From the NCBI GenBank assembly GCA_039105265.1, contig JAPFFF010000010.1, positions 2,480,001-2,544,000 of the forward strand: a stretch of 64,000 bases of DNA, in the 5' to 3' direction. This stretch comes from Tritrichomonas musculus. Its lineage: Eukaryota; Parabasalia; Tritrichomonadida; Tritrichomonadidae. The notes under the pieces are model-generated. The model worked only from the letters and a program-made list of their open reading frames with translations. It made no database searches and was not told where the DNA came from. The position numbers and the translations under genes were made by a program. Shown in pieces: positions 37,773-49,400 of this stretch (position 1 is the first letter of the stretch; the number at the start of each line of letters is the position of its first letter).

Positions 37773-40390
37773 TTCTTCATATATATAGCATCGAAACAAA
37801 TCATAGAACAGGTATCACAATCTAACTCAATATTATATATATCATAAGCACCAGAAGGTGGGTTAGCGTCTTTAAAGTATATTTCATCCAAATATGATTT
37901 TATTTGTTGAGGGTCAGACCATTCAGTTGATATAAATCTAATAAAATGTAGCTTTTGAGTCTTGTCCTTGAATATCAATAAGTACTCCCCATCTGGAACA
38001 GGTTCATTATCACCTGTTGGATCATTATCTATATTATCAATAATTATGTGTTTCTCACTTGTAAAATAAGAGAATAGAAAATACCTATTATATTCATCAG
38101 TGACATCAGTAAATCCTGTATAATATGCTTTCCATTCCCCATCTGGGTCATTTTTCTCTTCTAATGCAGTTAACCTAGCTTCCATTGCTGCTATAGTATC
38201 TTTTAATGCGATATTTTCACCCTCTAATGTCTCTATCCTACGTATAAGTACTTCTAGACCTTCATTAGCTTCATCCACAGTAGGGTAGTTATCAAACTCT
38301 GCCTCTAGCTCATTGACCTTCTCAGCTAACAACTTGAAACAAGGCTTGAGTGAATCCCTAAACATATTGCTGATATCCATAGCACCACTTAATGTCAAGG
38401 TTCCAGTATCAGGGTTATCATTCTCATCAGTAAAAGGTAGTTCATCAAGTTGCTTATACTCCTCTTCACACCAGGTAATGATAGGTGTTATATCTTTGGT
38501 TATGCTTCTTGCTGTAGTACCTGACATGAAGTTAATGCTATTTCTAACCAAATCACTCATACCTTTGGTTGACTTATGCGAGAATAACCTTTTAAGGAAT
38601 CCTCCACCTTTTATGGTAGGAAAGCTTATACCATCTGGAAATAGCTGCATACCAATAGAACCTATTGATCCAGCAGTACCTGCAACTCCAAAAGCTAATG
38701 CAGTCCATGAGACTATACGCAAATTATCTACATCATCCTCCAGATGTTGAGTAACTTGTTCAGTCCTTGATACTCTACCTTTTAAGCTTTCCATAACAGT
38801 GTTCATTTCGTTAACATCATAGCTAATAACATCTACATTGTTGGTAACTAAGTTTAAATCACTCCTCATAGTAGTAATATTATCAGCAGTAATTATCTTA
38901 GAGGAGGTAATATTATAATCAGTATATAAGGTCGTTGCCCCATTAGGATTTGGGGATACTTCATAAAATTGCTGCTTAATGATATACTCGAATGGGTTAG
39001 TAGTTGAATCCCAATGAACCTCATCTATTGGGTCAACATATTCATCAGCTAAATATATCTTAATATCCCTTGAGTCATTAGTAGTCGAAGCTGCATATGT
39101 ATATTCAAGCTTTTCACATGAATCAAGTACACCATGTAAGAACAACCATACCTTGTCTCCTCCATTGCCTTCTTTTCCAGTAGGTCGAACTGAGAACCTA
39201 TTTGCATTTTTAGAACCTTCAAGGGTAATATCAAGGTAGAGTTCATCAATAGCACTAGTTTCTAATTTATTAGTAGCATTATTCATCTTATAGCACCTTA
39301 TTGTTTCTATATCATATCCATCTTTTGTACCTCCTTGACTTGTTTGATATCCTAGACCATATTTCGAAAAAGGTTCTATCTCCCCTGTCTTTAATTTTAC
39401 AAAACAGTCTATTTTACACTTACCTCCATGAATCATGTAATGTAGTATGTTATCAGGAGAGTAGTCATTAGGCTTATTAATCAGTTTCATGTTCCTCTCA
39501 CTCCTCTTGACTTGTATGTAGGTACCATCTTCACCATACTCATTCTCCTTATTTAATCCATTAACTAATCTACCATTGATATGACCTTGTATGTTATCAC
39601 CTACCCATTTTGTACCATCCCATGATAAAAACCACTTATTACCAAAACAATACTCATTAAACCTAAACTCTAAGTCATTAGGTATAGTATATCCTGTATC
39701 TATGTTCCATTGAAGTAACCAATACTTCTTGTTATCGATCACAACCTGACTAGTTGATGTAGGCTTATATAAGTATAGTACATCACTCTTACGTAAACTT
39801 AATGCATTATCAGCTTTTATTATAGAACACTTTATTGCCTTCTCTGTCTGTAAAGAATCTGTTATATATTCATTCATTATGCTCAACTCCCCATTCAGCC
39901 ACAAGGTATATGGGTTGAAGTCTAGTTTACTATCAAAAGCTATATTCATATATCCCATAATGGTACTATTATTTATACTACATCCATTACTACTTTTAGT
40001 TATCAAAGGAGAATATACTTGACCATCCTTAACATATATGTAGAACTCCTTAACTAAATTACCACTTGTATCATATACTATATTCTTCCTCAATACTATC
40101 TTAAATATATTAGTCTGGGTTTTTATATCATTGAGCTTATTAATGAAGTCTTCAGGCAAATTAACAAACTTAAGTATATTGTAAGTTGTTGTTGAAGACT
40201 CAAATGATACATACTGTATATTTTTATTTTTAATATCAACTTCTGGTAAACCTTCGACCTCATTAAATAAATGACCTGTCTGTACATAGTTATCTAAGTC
40301 ACCCAAGGTTAATAACTGGCTACCTTTTCGAGTAGCATCCCCTATCTTAAACTGTATATCTCCTTTAAATCTTGTAGTAGTATCACTCAT
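37769..40390 (-). CDS. Polinton large protein of unknown role (paralogue of 40410-45677)
   Basis: An 873-residue protein without a recognised family. Residues about 200-520 share a module with the neighbouring 1755-residue protein: a YLYKPTS block with W-x-I-D then a W-rich stretch (LSWDGTKWVGDN), later IIKQQFYEV and TDYNITSSKIITADNI, then TMRSDLNLV. This is followed by a coiled-coil part (about 525-560), a Gly/Ala hydrophobic stretch that may insert into a membrane (WTALAFGVAGTAGSIGSIG), and a second coiled coil (NIALKDTIAAMEARLTALEEK). The last 90 residues form a compact unknown domain. The stop lies just inside the left terminal repeat. I chose the ATG at 40390 (MSDTTTRFKGDIQ), 19 bp after the stop of the upstream gene; the frame is open further. 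A structural or surface role is guessed from size and duplication. Confidence 0.75.
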   Translation of the reverse strand: MSDTTTRFKGDIQFKIGDATRKGSQLLTLGDLDNYVQTGHLFNEVEGLPEVDIKNKNIQYVSFESSTTTYNILKFVNLPEDFINKLNDIKTQTNIFKIVLRKNIVYDTSGNLVKEFYIYVKDGQVYSPLITKSSNGCSINNSTIMGYMNIAFDSKLDFNPYTLWLNGELSIMNEYITDSLQTEKAIKCSIIKADNALSLRKSDVLYLYKPTSTSQVVIDNKKYWLLQWNIDTGYTIPNDLEFRFNEYCFGNKWFLSWDGTKWVGDNIQGHINGRLVNGLNKENEYGEDGTYIQVKRSERNMKLINKPNDYSPDNILHYMIHGGKCKIDCFVKLKTGEIEPFSKYGLGYQTSQGGTKDGYDIETIRCYKMNNATNKLETSAIDELYLDITLEGSKNANRFSVRPTGKEGNGGDKVWLFLHGVLDSCEKLEYTYAASTTNDSRDIKIYLADEYVDPIDEVHWDSTTNPFEYIIKQQFYEVSPNPNGATTLYTDYNITSSKIITADNITTMRSDLNLVTNNVDVISYDVNEMNTVMESLKGRVSRTEQVTQHLEDDVDNLRIVSWTALAFGVAGTAGSIGSIGMQLFPDGISFPTIKGGGFLKRLFSHKSTKGMSDLVRNSINFMSGTTARSITKDITPIITWCEEEYKQLDELPFTDENDNPDTGTLTLSGAMDISNMFRDSLKPCFKLLAEKVNELEAEFDNYPTVDEANEGLEVLIRRIETLEGENIALKDTIAAMEARLTALEEKNDPDGEWKAYYTGFTDVTDEYNRYFLFSYFTSEKHIIIDNIDNDPTGDNEPVPDGEYLLIFKDKTQKLHFIRFISTEWSDPQQIKSYLDEIYFKDANPPSGAYDIYNIELDCDTCSMICFDAIYMKK

Positions 40391-40409
40391 TTTAGTTAAA
40401 TAAAACTTC

Positions 40410-43400
40410 TCATTCGATGTTAGCACATTTAGCTTCAAGTGCTGCAAGTCTTGCCTCAAGAGTATCAATATATGCATCCTTCTGGTCTATCATTTCCTTC
40501 ACTTCTACTTTAGTAATATAAGCAGTCATATCTATATCTTCTAATGGATGTTTTGTACTTGACTTATTTTCAAGCTCTTTGATTTTCTCGCACATGAATG
40601 CTATTGTACCCTTTAAAGTATCGCGATATGTCTTTGCAATATTAATACATGTATCAAATGAAACCATCATCTTATCAGCATCCTTCATTGTTATTTCAAG
40701 TTCAGGTTCATCATCTGTTTCTTCATGATATGCCCATGCAAGAATCTTTTCTAATACATCTTCCTCTGCTAATGTCTCTGGGTTATCATTACGACGGAAC
40801 CAACTTGGAATATTAAATAATCCTATTCTATTTGCTACATATGCTTCTGCTGCTACTCCTGCTATAGCTGCTGCATCACCAGGATGATGTCTAACAAACT
40901 GCCATTGACCATGTAAGAACCTTCTAGCAACATAACCTACTGCTCCCATAATAACTTGAGTAGTTGCACTTATAACACCATCTTGTTGGTACATTTCTAT
41001 CACTCCATTCACAATATTAATTACATGTAGTCTTCTTCTATCTATTGTAGCAACTACATTTCCATTATATAGTACTTGTGTTATTTCTTCACCAGTTGTT
41101 TCATCTAATGTGTCATTAAAAGCTAAAAGATTACCATGAGAATAAATATTATCCATTAGTTCTCCTCTTTGTTCATCACTCATTTGTTCTATCATTCTTG
41201 CTGTTATTGCTGGTGTTGTTCCTGGTACTGTCCAAGTATCTGTTGTGGCAACAAGGTCATAATGCTGATATCTAACTCCATTTGCATTGACTTCTATCTG
41301 TGAATTTATTCCAACAAATCGTACTTGACCTCCACTAATATTTGCTGTAGTTGGTGCTGAATAATCAATAGTAGCAACAATTGGATCAATAGTCTCTCCT
41401 CTATGATCAATAATATTTATCCATGCTTCCATTGTTTGGTCATTCAAGTAAGGTTCTAATCCAATATCTCCATTTTGTACAAATGGTAAATTTAATCTGT
41501 CTTGCATAGATAATTGTTCAATATCTCTCGCTGTGTATGTTGTTCCTTCCCATTCTATTGACCAATTATTATCAGTAGCTCTATGTATTCTATCTGTCAT
41601 CTCAATATCAGCTGGTCTTATTAGAGTCCTTCGTTGAAATACATTATTATGGATAATGAGTTGGTCATTATAAAACAAATCATACACATTAAACCACTCT
41701 CTTCCATGATATTGGATACGTAAGATATCAGGATGACTAGCAACTAATGCATTTCGTTCTGCTCTTGTCATATCTGCAATATCTTCTAAGGTATACTGGA
41801 TTCCAGATATATTGATAACAGGAACTTGATTCCTAAGTGCAATCGTAGTTGAAGCTGTATTTGTCATTGTAGTCTGTGGTACAGTTATATCTGTTCGAAT
41901 CTCATCTGTTTCATCTGTAACAACCTGTGGCTGAACTTCTCTATGAGTTCTCTCTAATGATTGCTCAGTGGTTGTGATAGTATTTGTTGCATTATCAGTA
42001 TCATTATCAGTTATTGTAATCGAGGATGAATTAATATTTAATGTTTCAGTTCCATTTGTATCTGGTCTATTCCTAAAGAAGTGTAAGACATTCGAACCAA
42101 GTGTAGCAATAGCATTTCCTAACTGAGTCAGTGCATGTGTTGTCGAAAGGACAACCTGTGTAGCTGAGAATGTTGAAATAGCTCCAGCAACAGGATTTTG
42201 AACAGTTGTTGTTATTGGTAAAAATCTTTCCATAGTCATCTTATCAGCCTTCAAATCAACATTCACCAAAAACTTACCTTGAAAGCCACTACCTCCATCA
42301 CCTGGATAACCACCACCACCACCACCACCTCCTCCACCATTTCCTCCTGGACCTGCTGGGAAAGGTCTTGTTTGATATGTATTAATAGTTACAGAGTTAT
42401 TGGACATATTTAATGTTGAAAGGGCACTTGCAATACAAACTGTTGATGCTAAAATATTTAATATACTATTCGCAACTGCTACACCTTGTTTAATACTATC
42501 AGTATATTCATTATACATGGCTTGAATTCTCATTTGTTCAACTAGATTATCAACTGTCTGTTTCAATAAAGCATAATCATAGGCTAATATATCTGTGATT
42601 CCACCAACAACATTTAAATCTCGACGCATAGTCATGATATTATCAGCCCATATAATCTTTGATGAATAAATATTATAATCTGTCGATATGGTAGTGCATT
42701 TTCTTGGGTCTGGCTCTACTTCATAAAATTGTTGTTGAATAATTATATCGAATGGATTAACTTTCACATCAAAATCAAATAATTCTTTCTCTATATATAT
42801 TCGAATGTTCTTATGATTAAATCCTTCAATGATTTTAATGGAATGCCTTTTTTCTCGATGATAATTAAATGATTCGAGACAAGGATTTGACCCATAGGTA
42901 TGCATAACACCTGAATTAATACAATGAGTAGGATGACAATCCCATTTTAATTCAGTTATATTTCCATTAATATTTAGGTCAGCATAAACATATAATCCAT
43001 CATCTGCATTTAATCCACTTGGTGCATCAACATACATTCTAGCTTGTTCATATTTATATCCATCTTGAGTAAAAGTACCTGAACCACTTGAATCAAAAGT
43101 TGCAGTTATTCCTTCACTTAGTATGGTTCCATCTTTCTTAACAACCCTCCAATTGGTAAGATAATCTTTCAAGATATGAGCATAATTATCATCATCAGTT
43201 AAATCTTCCTTTATTGTTCCTTTTATCCATCTACCAATTCTTTCGTTATGTTTGATTGTTAAAGCAGGCGCACCGTCATTTGTGTTCATGTATGATATCT
43301 TTTCTGTACACATGTTTTGACAATTATTTCCTGTCCAATTTTTACCATCCCATGTTAATTCCCAGTTATGACCAAATAGATAGTCTTTGAATCTAAATAC

Positions 43401-45677
43401 TAAATTTTGTGGTATGTCATAATCTTTATCTATATCCCATCTCATACAATAATAATTGGATTCTTCATACGTCTTAGATGGTCTATATAAATATAACTGG
43501 TCTGATTCCTTCAAGGTAAAATACTTGGAGTCAGTTGATGGAGTAGAGGGAACAACATCATAGATTGTTTGATATTTGGAGACCAATGAGTTATATTGAT
43601 TTCGAAATACTTCTAATATATCATCATCAATCTCAATTACAATTTTATTTCCATCAGGGTCAACAATATCAAAGCTATTTTCATCATCAGTATTAACAAC
43701 GTCATTATCATCAACTTCAAGTGTACGAGCATGAGGAGCAGGAGGATGTCGTGTAATCTTATTTAAAATCCATTGGGCACCTCTTCCTATTGGTTCGAAA
43801 AGGGCAGCTATTAGAATTACACATAAACAAAATGCCCCAACGCCTAAACCCCCAGCGATTGCATATACAAGTATTACATAAACATACAGAATTAAATCAG
43901 AATAACCTCCTATATATTGCCAAAATTGAGCATCTATCCAATTTCCGCCTATCTGTATAATATTATTAACTAAATTCGGGTAGTTCATGATAAAATCAAC
44001 TATGAAGTGCCATAAGTTGCTCCAAAATAATGTAAATGAGCTATATGCTATTTTAATCATTCGAATTCCTTCATTCTTTAATTCATCAATTTTGTTATTA
44101 AGTCTTGGTGTCAATTCTTTTATCTCATCAATGACCTGATGCAAATCTACATCCTTAAAGTCAGCATCTGCATCTTCTCCTCCAATATAAAAGATTACCC
44201 CCACTTTTTCATTATCTTTAACAGCTTCATATGCAATATCCACAATACTATCAATACCATACCAGATAAAATAAAATAAGTTATATATAATCTTCATAAA
44301 TTCTTTTGTCGCAAAAGCAATTGTTTTATAAGTTAATTTAATAGGCTGTTTAGCAAGAGATAGGGTAGTTGAAATGATATTATATAATAAGTCTTTTATC
44401 CATCCTATTGTCTCTTTACTATATAACCAAAACTTGGATACTGTTAATTTGAGTACTTCTGGTTCTATTATTTTTGGAATCGTATATTCTTCGAGTTTCT
44501 TTAATTCATCAATAGGAGGAATTACATAAACCATATCTTCTTTGTTAACTAACTCTTTTGGTGGTTCAGTTGGAGTAGGCGTAGGTGTAGGTGTAGGGTC
44601 TGGAGTTGGCTCAGGTGTTGGAGTAGGTGGTGGTGTTTCATCAATTTCTATTTTAACCTCATGTATTTCTGGTTCACCAGTTGTTTTATTAATTAGGCAC
44701 ATGGAAGTATTACCACCTGTTAAGTTCAAGAGAGTCTCATAACTTATGGTTTGATCATTTAATGCATCTATCCATTTAGTAATATTAGCAGCTGTTGTAT
44801 TTGTTTTCTCAGCAAAGTCTTTCATGTTATTTATCTTTGTCTCATTGACATCAAAGATAGTTTCATTAGTAGTTTCATTAACTTTTAAATCTACATATTT
44901 AATGGGCTCAATTTCAGTAAAATCAACAGTATTATTTTTTATCCACTTTGATATATTATCATTACTTGTACTTAACTCTTTTATTATAGTTTCCATGTTT
45001 TTAGGTTTTATTGTATCTGTTCCATAGGTAATTGCTTTGGTAGTTTCATCTACATGTTCGACAATTATTTTTAAGTCCTTTAATGTATTCCAATCGATAC
45101 TTGGAACAATTGCATTATTAACTTCATCTATATTTTGAATCATTAAATTCATAACATCTAACATACCTTTTTGATTCGCTGTTAATGCTTCTATTAACTT
45201 CTTATATGTACTAACATCATATTCTTCTTCTATTATATCTTTATCACTTATCTCTCCAGTGAAATATTTTAAGGTAGCTCCGGGTGCAATACCAGAATCT
45301 ACATCTTCCCTCATTTTGGTTAAAAAGACTTCTAAATTTTTAGCACTGTCTCTTAATCTTTCATATAGTTTATTGAGACTAGCACAATATTGTATTTTTG
45401 TCGTTAGTGTACCATCAGTATTCCATGTATATATACCTTTACCTCCCATAATGTTAAGAGCACCAAAAGACTCGAGCCCATTTTTATCCAGATAGTCACT
45501 AACCAATTTTATGTCTATCTCTTCCTTATTATATAAGCAACTGAATTTTGGATAATCTTTAGGGTCTCCACCTCTTATGATATCGATGTTGTTTTCATCA
45601 TTAACACTTATCTCTATGTCTTTGTCTTTTAGCTTCTCTGTTTCTCCTGATAACAAAGAATAAACTTTAATTGACAT
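40410..45677 (-). CDS. Polinton giant membrane-associated protein of unknown role
   Basis: A 1755-residue protein, the largest in the window. In order: a helical N-terminus (1-340), a Thr/Pro linker of PTPTP repeats (about 346-372), an amphipathic helical region, a strongly hydrophobic segment of about 33 residues (about 592-626, LILYVYVILVYAIAGGLGVG...) that should be one or two membrane helices, the module shared with the 873-residue neighbour (about 720-1030), a poly-Gly linker (about 1110-1124), repeated beta-rich segments starting NISGIQYTLEDI and WSIEWEGTTYTARDIEQ (related to each other, as they share Y-T-x-[ER]-D-I-x-x-M/L), and a C-terminal coiled coil (DTLEARLAALEAK). ATG at 45677 (MSIKVYSLLSG) was chosen because the plus-strand gene starts 17 bp away. 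No homologue is recognised; a virion surface or membrane protein is a guess. Confidence 0.72.
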   Translation of the reverse strand: MSIKVYSLLSGETEKLKDKDIEISVNDENNIDIIRGGDPKDYPKFSCLYNKEEIDIKLVSDYLDKNGLESFGALNIMGGKGIYTWNTDGTLTTKIQYCASLNKLYERLRDSAKNLEVFLTKMREDVDSGIAPGATLKYFTGEISDKDIIEEEYDVSTYKKLIEALTANQKGMLDVMNLMIQNIDEVNNAIVPSIDWNTLKDLKIIVEHVDETTKAITYGTDTIKPKNMETIIKELSTSNDNISKWIKNNTVDFTEIEPIKYVDLKVNETTNETIFDVNETKINNMKDFAEKTNTTAANITKWIDALNDQTISYETLLNLTGGNTSMCLINKTTGEPEIHEVKIEIDETPPPTPTPEPTPDPTPTPTPTPTEPPKELVNKEDMVYVIPPIDELKKLEEYTIPKIIEPEVLKLTVSKFWLYSKETIGWIKDLLYNIISTTLSLAKQPIKLTYKTIAFATKEFMKIIYNLFYFIWYGIDSIVDIAYEAVKDNEKVGVIFYIGGEDADADFKDVDLHQVIDEIKELTPRLNNKIDELKNEGIRMIKIAYSSFTLFWSNLWHFIVDFIMNYPNLVNNIIQIGGNWIDAQFWQYIGGYSDLILYVYVILVYAIAGGLGVGAFCLCVILIAALFEPIGRGAQWILNKITRHPPAPHARTLEVDDNDVVNTDDENSFDIVDPDGNKIVIEIDDDILEVFRNQYNSLVSKYQTIYDVVPSTPSTDSKYFTLKESDQLYLYRPSKTYEESNYYCMRWDIDKDYDIPQNLVFRFKDYLFGHNWELTWDGKNWTGNNCQNMCTEKISYMNTNDGAPALTIKHNERIGRWIKGTIKEDLTDDDNYAHILKDYLTNWRVVKKDGTILSEGITATFDSSGSGTFTQDGYKYEQARMYVDAPSGLNADDGLYVYADLNINGNITELKWDCHPTHCINSGVMHTYGSNPCLESFNYHREKRHSIKIIEGFNHKNIRIYIEKELFDFDVKVNPFDIIIQQQFYEVEPDPRKCTTISTDYNIYSSKIIWADNIMTMRRDLNVVGGITDILAYDYALLKQTVDNLVEQMRIQAMYNEYTDSIKQGVAVANSILNILASTVCIASALSTLNMSNNSVTINTYQTRPFPAGPGGNGGGGGGGGGGYPGDGGSGFQGKFLVNVDLKADKMTMERFLPITTTVQNPVAGAISTFSATQVVLSTTHALTQLGNAIATLGSNVLHFFRNRPDTNGTETLNINSSSITITDNDTDNATNTITTTEQSLERTHREVQPQVVTDETDEIRTDITVPQTTMTNTASTTIALRNQVPVINISGIQYTLEDIADMTRAERNALVASHPDILRIQYHGREWFNVYDLFYNDQLIIHNNVFQRRTLIRPADIEMTDRIHRATDNNWSIEWEGTTYTARDIEQLSMQDRLNLPFVQNGDIGLEPYLNDQTMEAWINIIDHRGETIDPIVATIDYSAPTTANISGGQVRFVGINSQIEVNANGVRYQHYDLVATTDTWTVPGTTPAITARMIEQMSDEQRGELMDNIYSHGNLLAFNDTLDETTGEEITQVLYNGNVVATIDRRRLHVINIVNGVIEMYQQDGVISATTQVIMGAVGYVARRFLHGQWQFVRHHPGDAAAIAGVAAEAYVANRIGLFNIPSWFRRNDNPETLAEEDVLEKILAWAYHEETDDEPELEITMKDADKMMVSFDTCINIAKTYRDTLKGTIAFMCEKIKELENKSSTKHPLEDIDMTAYITKVEVKEMIDQKDAYIDTLEARLAALEAKCANIE

Positions 45678-45693
45678 TTTAGGATATAATAAA

Positions 45694-46434
45694 ATGCTAG
45701 TATCAGTACAAAGCACAAATGCAGATGAATATAATAAGGTATCAGTTAATTTAGATATACCTTGGAAGTGTAAATATGTCAAGTATTATGTATCTTCATT
45801 AAGCACCTTGAGTAATATTCTGTTAACCAATGATGAAGATTATATTGAGATGTCAAGTGATTCAGTACCTATTAAAGCCTATTTTCGAACTCCTAAATTT
45901 TCTTATACAATCAAAGAATTACAATCGGTATTAAATTTAATGTCTTGGTTTCAATGGGAGTATAAACAAGAAACAAGAACATTCCAAATAAAAACCACAA
46001 TGAAGACTACCATTACGTCTTTAACTCATCGAGCTGCATTAGTAACTGGTCTTTATAATACTCCATTGCCTTTAGAGTTACCTGCTAATACAACCTATAT
46101 AATAAAAGATATACCAATATTAAATCATACTAAGTTGTATCTAGTATCACTACAAGGTAATGCCATATACTCGAATATAGGTGAACAGCAATATACACCT
46201 TCAGTTATAGGTACAATAAATACCTTCACTGTAGATAAGAAACCACTTATCTATGATTTCGAGACTGAGGGTAAGCCTTTAAAAATAAAAACATTTACAG
46301 ATTCATTAAAGTTTTTAGAATTAAGTTTAGTAGATTTTCAATACCAGCCGATATTGTTAAAAAGTCCTTTGTTCATAACTATCAAAATTAAACCATCCAA
46401 CTCGACTGATATCAATGATGTTATAACTAAGTAA
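45694..46434 (+). CDS. Polinton candidate minor capsid (penton-like) protein
   Basis: A 246-residue, beta-rich protein and the largest of the five plus-strand genes in the element. The alternating hydrophobic pattern throughout, the VKYYVSSLSTLSNILLTNDEDYIE block near the start and the ending KFLELSLVDFQYQPILLKSPLFITIKI fit a jelly-roll-like fold, and the size suits the minor capsid (penton) protein reported for Polintons. This assignment is inference: the 334-residue protein at 59195-60199 is a second candidate and I cannot decide between them by eye. The ATG is only 16 bp from the divergent ATG of the giant protein, and the stop overlaps the tail of the polymerase gene by 8 bp. There is no signal peptide. 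Confidence 0.6.
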   Translation: MLVSVQSTNADEYNKVSVNLDIPWKCKYVKYYVSSLSTLSNILLTNDEDYIEMSSDSVPIKAYFRTPKFSYTIKELQSVLNLMSWFQWEYKQETRTFQIKTTMKTTITSLTHRAALVTGLYNTPLPLELPANTTYIIKDIPILNHTKLYLVSLQGNAIYSNIGEQQYTPSVIGTINTFTVDKKPLIYDFETEGKPLKIKTFTDSLKFLELSLVDFQYQPILLKSPLFITIKIKPSNSTDINDVITK

Positions 46435-49400
46435 ACCTAAGAGTACGTGCAAATTTAGGTAAGTTGGTTTGTTGAAATGTCTTTGACTTCCTGAATGCAT
46501 TCGAACCATCCAACAAATCAAATGTCATACTTTCTCCTTCATGCATTCTTTCAAAAAGCTCTTCAACTGAGATATCCATCCTTTTGCACTTGTTGAGAAT
46601 AACTTGTTTTGGAATTCCTTTGAGTCTAATATGATATCCTTCATTTCCTTGTTCATCAACCAAGATATCGAGGTAGCTCTTTTTACCAAGTGCAATGAGT
46701 TTTCTTGAGTGTATTTCCCCTTGACTACCTTCGAACTCATCAAAGTCATTATGAAACTGACACATATTTTTTCCAATAAGAGGTTGATGATACTTGAACT
46801 GGAATAAGTCAGCTATCCTTGGTACATCTTTTTCAAGTACATGCATACTATCAGTATCTTGATAAAAGATAGGTATACCTGCTTGCTCAGCTGTAGCCAT
46901 AACCCTGTTCATTAAGTGCTTACTCCAAGAGAGAACGCTTGCACCAAATTGAGGTAGGTTGAAATGGTCATTAATTGGTTTCAACTTCTTGACATAGCAC
47001 TTATCAATATTAGCATCTTCAACAACCTCCTTGATAAAGTTGTAGTTCCTCCAGAGGTACTTGTATAGTTGGCTTTTTGGTACTGTCTTGGTTTCAGTCT
47101 TTGTTGCTTTCAATATTGACTTGCCATATATGGAGTTGAGGAGGAGCTTTATTGTTTGTTCAAGAGGGTTCTTTTGCTTTTTATAACTTGCCCTGAGATT
47201 AAAGAGCTTCTCAATGAACTCATTGATTTTCTTGTTAAATCCTTCATCAAAGTAATAGCCACGTATTAACTCATATTCAACATCATAAAATTCGAACAAG
47301 TCCATGAGACCTACTTTATCGATATAATAATGGTCAACAAGGAAATTGCCGAATATTTTACTACCTGCTTCATTCCTTGTAAATACTTGTCCAAATTTAT
47401 ATGGCTCTTTTGATTTACATTCGAGTTTCTTGATGTTGACTTCGATAAAGAATGTATCATATTGCATAAGTTGTTCATGTGTTGTACCTTGTGGTATTAC
47501 TTTAGGTCTTCCTAATGGTATACCATCCATAACATACATTGCAGATGGATATAAGCTAACTGCATCAAAGTCTTGTATCTTTCCTTCGATGTATTGCTTT
47601 TCATTACCTGCTGTCATTGTTCTTCCACCAGAGACACATCGTTGTATGAAGTCTTGACACTTACCTGATAGTTCATAACATCCATCAAAGCAACCATATT
47701 TCTTGGCAAAGCAGTATCCAATAGCACTTATAGATATAAAATCATGAACACCATACATATCTGTCTTTGTCTCTTTAAAGACTGCTTTCAGGTCTTCATT
47801 AAATTTTTCCATTCCCTTCATCAAAACAATACAGTCCTTGAAACAATAGAAGATGGCATATTTAATGATGTCGATTTTGCCATCATTATAGCAATTTGCG
47901 ATTTTTGCATTTTCGATAATCTGCTTGCAGTTTGCATCAAGTTGTGCTTTCGATAACTTATCTGCATTTTCATCGATGTATTGCTGTTGGAACTCAGTAG
48001 CATCAACAATTCTTCTTTGAATGTTCTCTTGTGTATATAGCTTATATGCCATGACTTCCTTGTGAACATTGAGGTTGAACATTGTAGCAAATTTACTTAA
48101 TGCTTGAGGTATTATACTATATGAGTTCCTGAATGTTAATCTCTTTTTGACTTTCCTTGTACCTTCTTCGAATAATGTCATGATGATTTGCAACACAGTT
48201 CCACTTCGTTCTGTTATCTGTGTATCCCATCCAGGTGTGTTAATGAAAAAGCATGCATCATACTTGAGGTTGTGAAAATATGTTAATGAGCCACTCCATA
48301 AATAATTCAAGAGCTTCTGTCCACAATCTTCACCTTGAATAGATATTTTATGTATGTTGGCTCCATCTCGAAAGATCGTACAATTGAGATATGGTATATG
48401 TGGACTGACTGTCGAGTTTGTTTCGAAGTCACTATAATAAATCCTTGACCATGTATTTTGTTTCTTTTTATTATTCTCAATGAGTCTTGTACTCTGTTCT
48501 GCATTATATTCGAGACTTACATAGTCATTAACATGTTCATATTCAGTTGTGTTGATAATATCCATTTCGCATGCTTTGATTTCTTCAAATAGATGTAACT
48601 CAAACATCTTTTGGAAAAAGGTTATTGGTTTGATTCCTTCATGTTTATAGTCTTTGACAGTCTTTCCATTTTTCTCCAATCTTGCTATCATACATCTTTT
48701 GTCAAAAGGCATATATGCAAATGTTCTATCAAGTTCTTCATAGTGTTGAAGGTAGAATAATGTACAAGGTATTTTCCTGTTGAGCATATAATGGTCTTTG
48801 AACAATATCAGGTTAACTTCTCTTTTAAAATCAACAGACCATTTTTTCTTTCTGGTGTTGATTCTTGTTTCATACTTGTATTTATCAGGTTGTTCAACAA
48901 TTCTAATGATACTAAAATTGCACTTGAACTTTTTAGCTACTTCTTCTATCTTGTTATTGGGTATGGCTCTTGTTTGAACAAAAAATCGTAAGTCATCTAT
49001 TTCATCATCAGTGAACACACCTGATTGTATACAAGCATATACAAAACAATTATCTCTGTAGTTCTCTTTCCTTACCTCATGAAAGATTTGGTATGTAGAT
49101 AAGTCTATAGGTGATAGATTGATGTATGGGAAAAAACTACCTTCTGGTGTATTTCGATAGTCTTCATCAATTTCGACTTCATCATCATAGATTTCATGAG
49201 TATCCATATCTTGCATCTTGGTTCTAAAATGAACACCATCATTTGTTTTGTTCATGTCAATAAATTGTACCTCATATCGAACTGGAATGAACATGTTTGA
49301 GATATATGGATTAGTGTCTGATTGGTCTTCACTTAAATCAAGTTCTCCTGTTATATGACCTAATGTACTTTCGATGTTGTGCTTATCACTGAGTGTGAAG

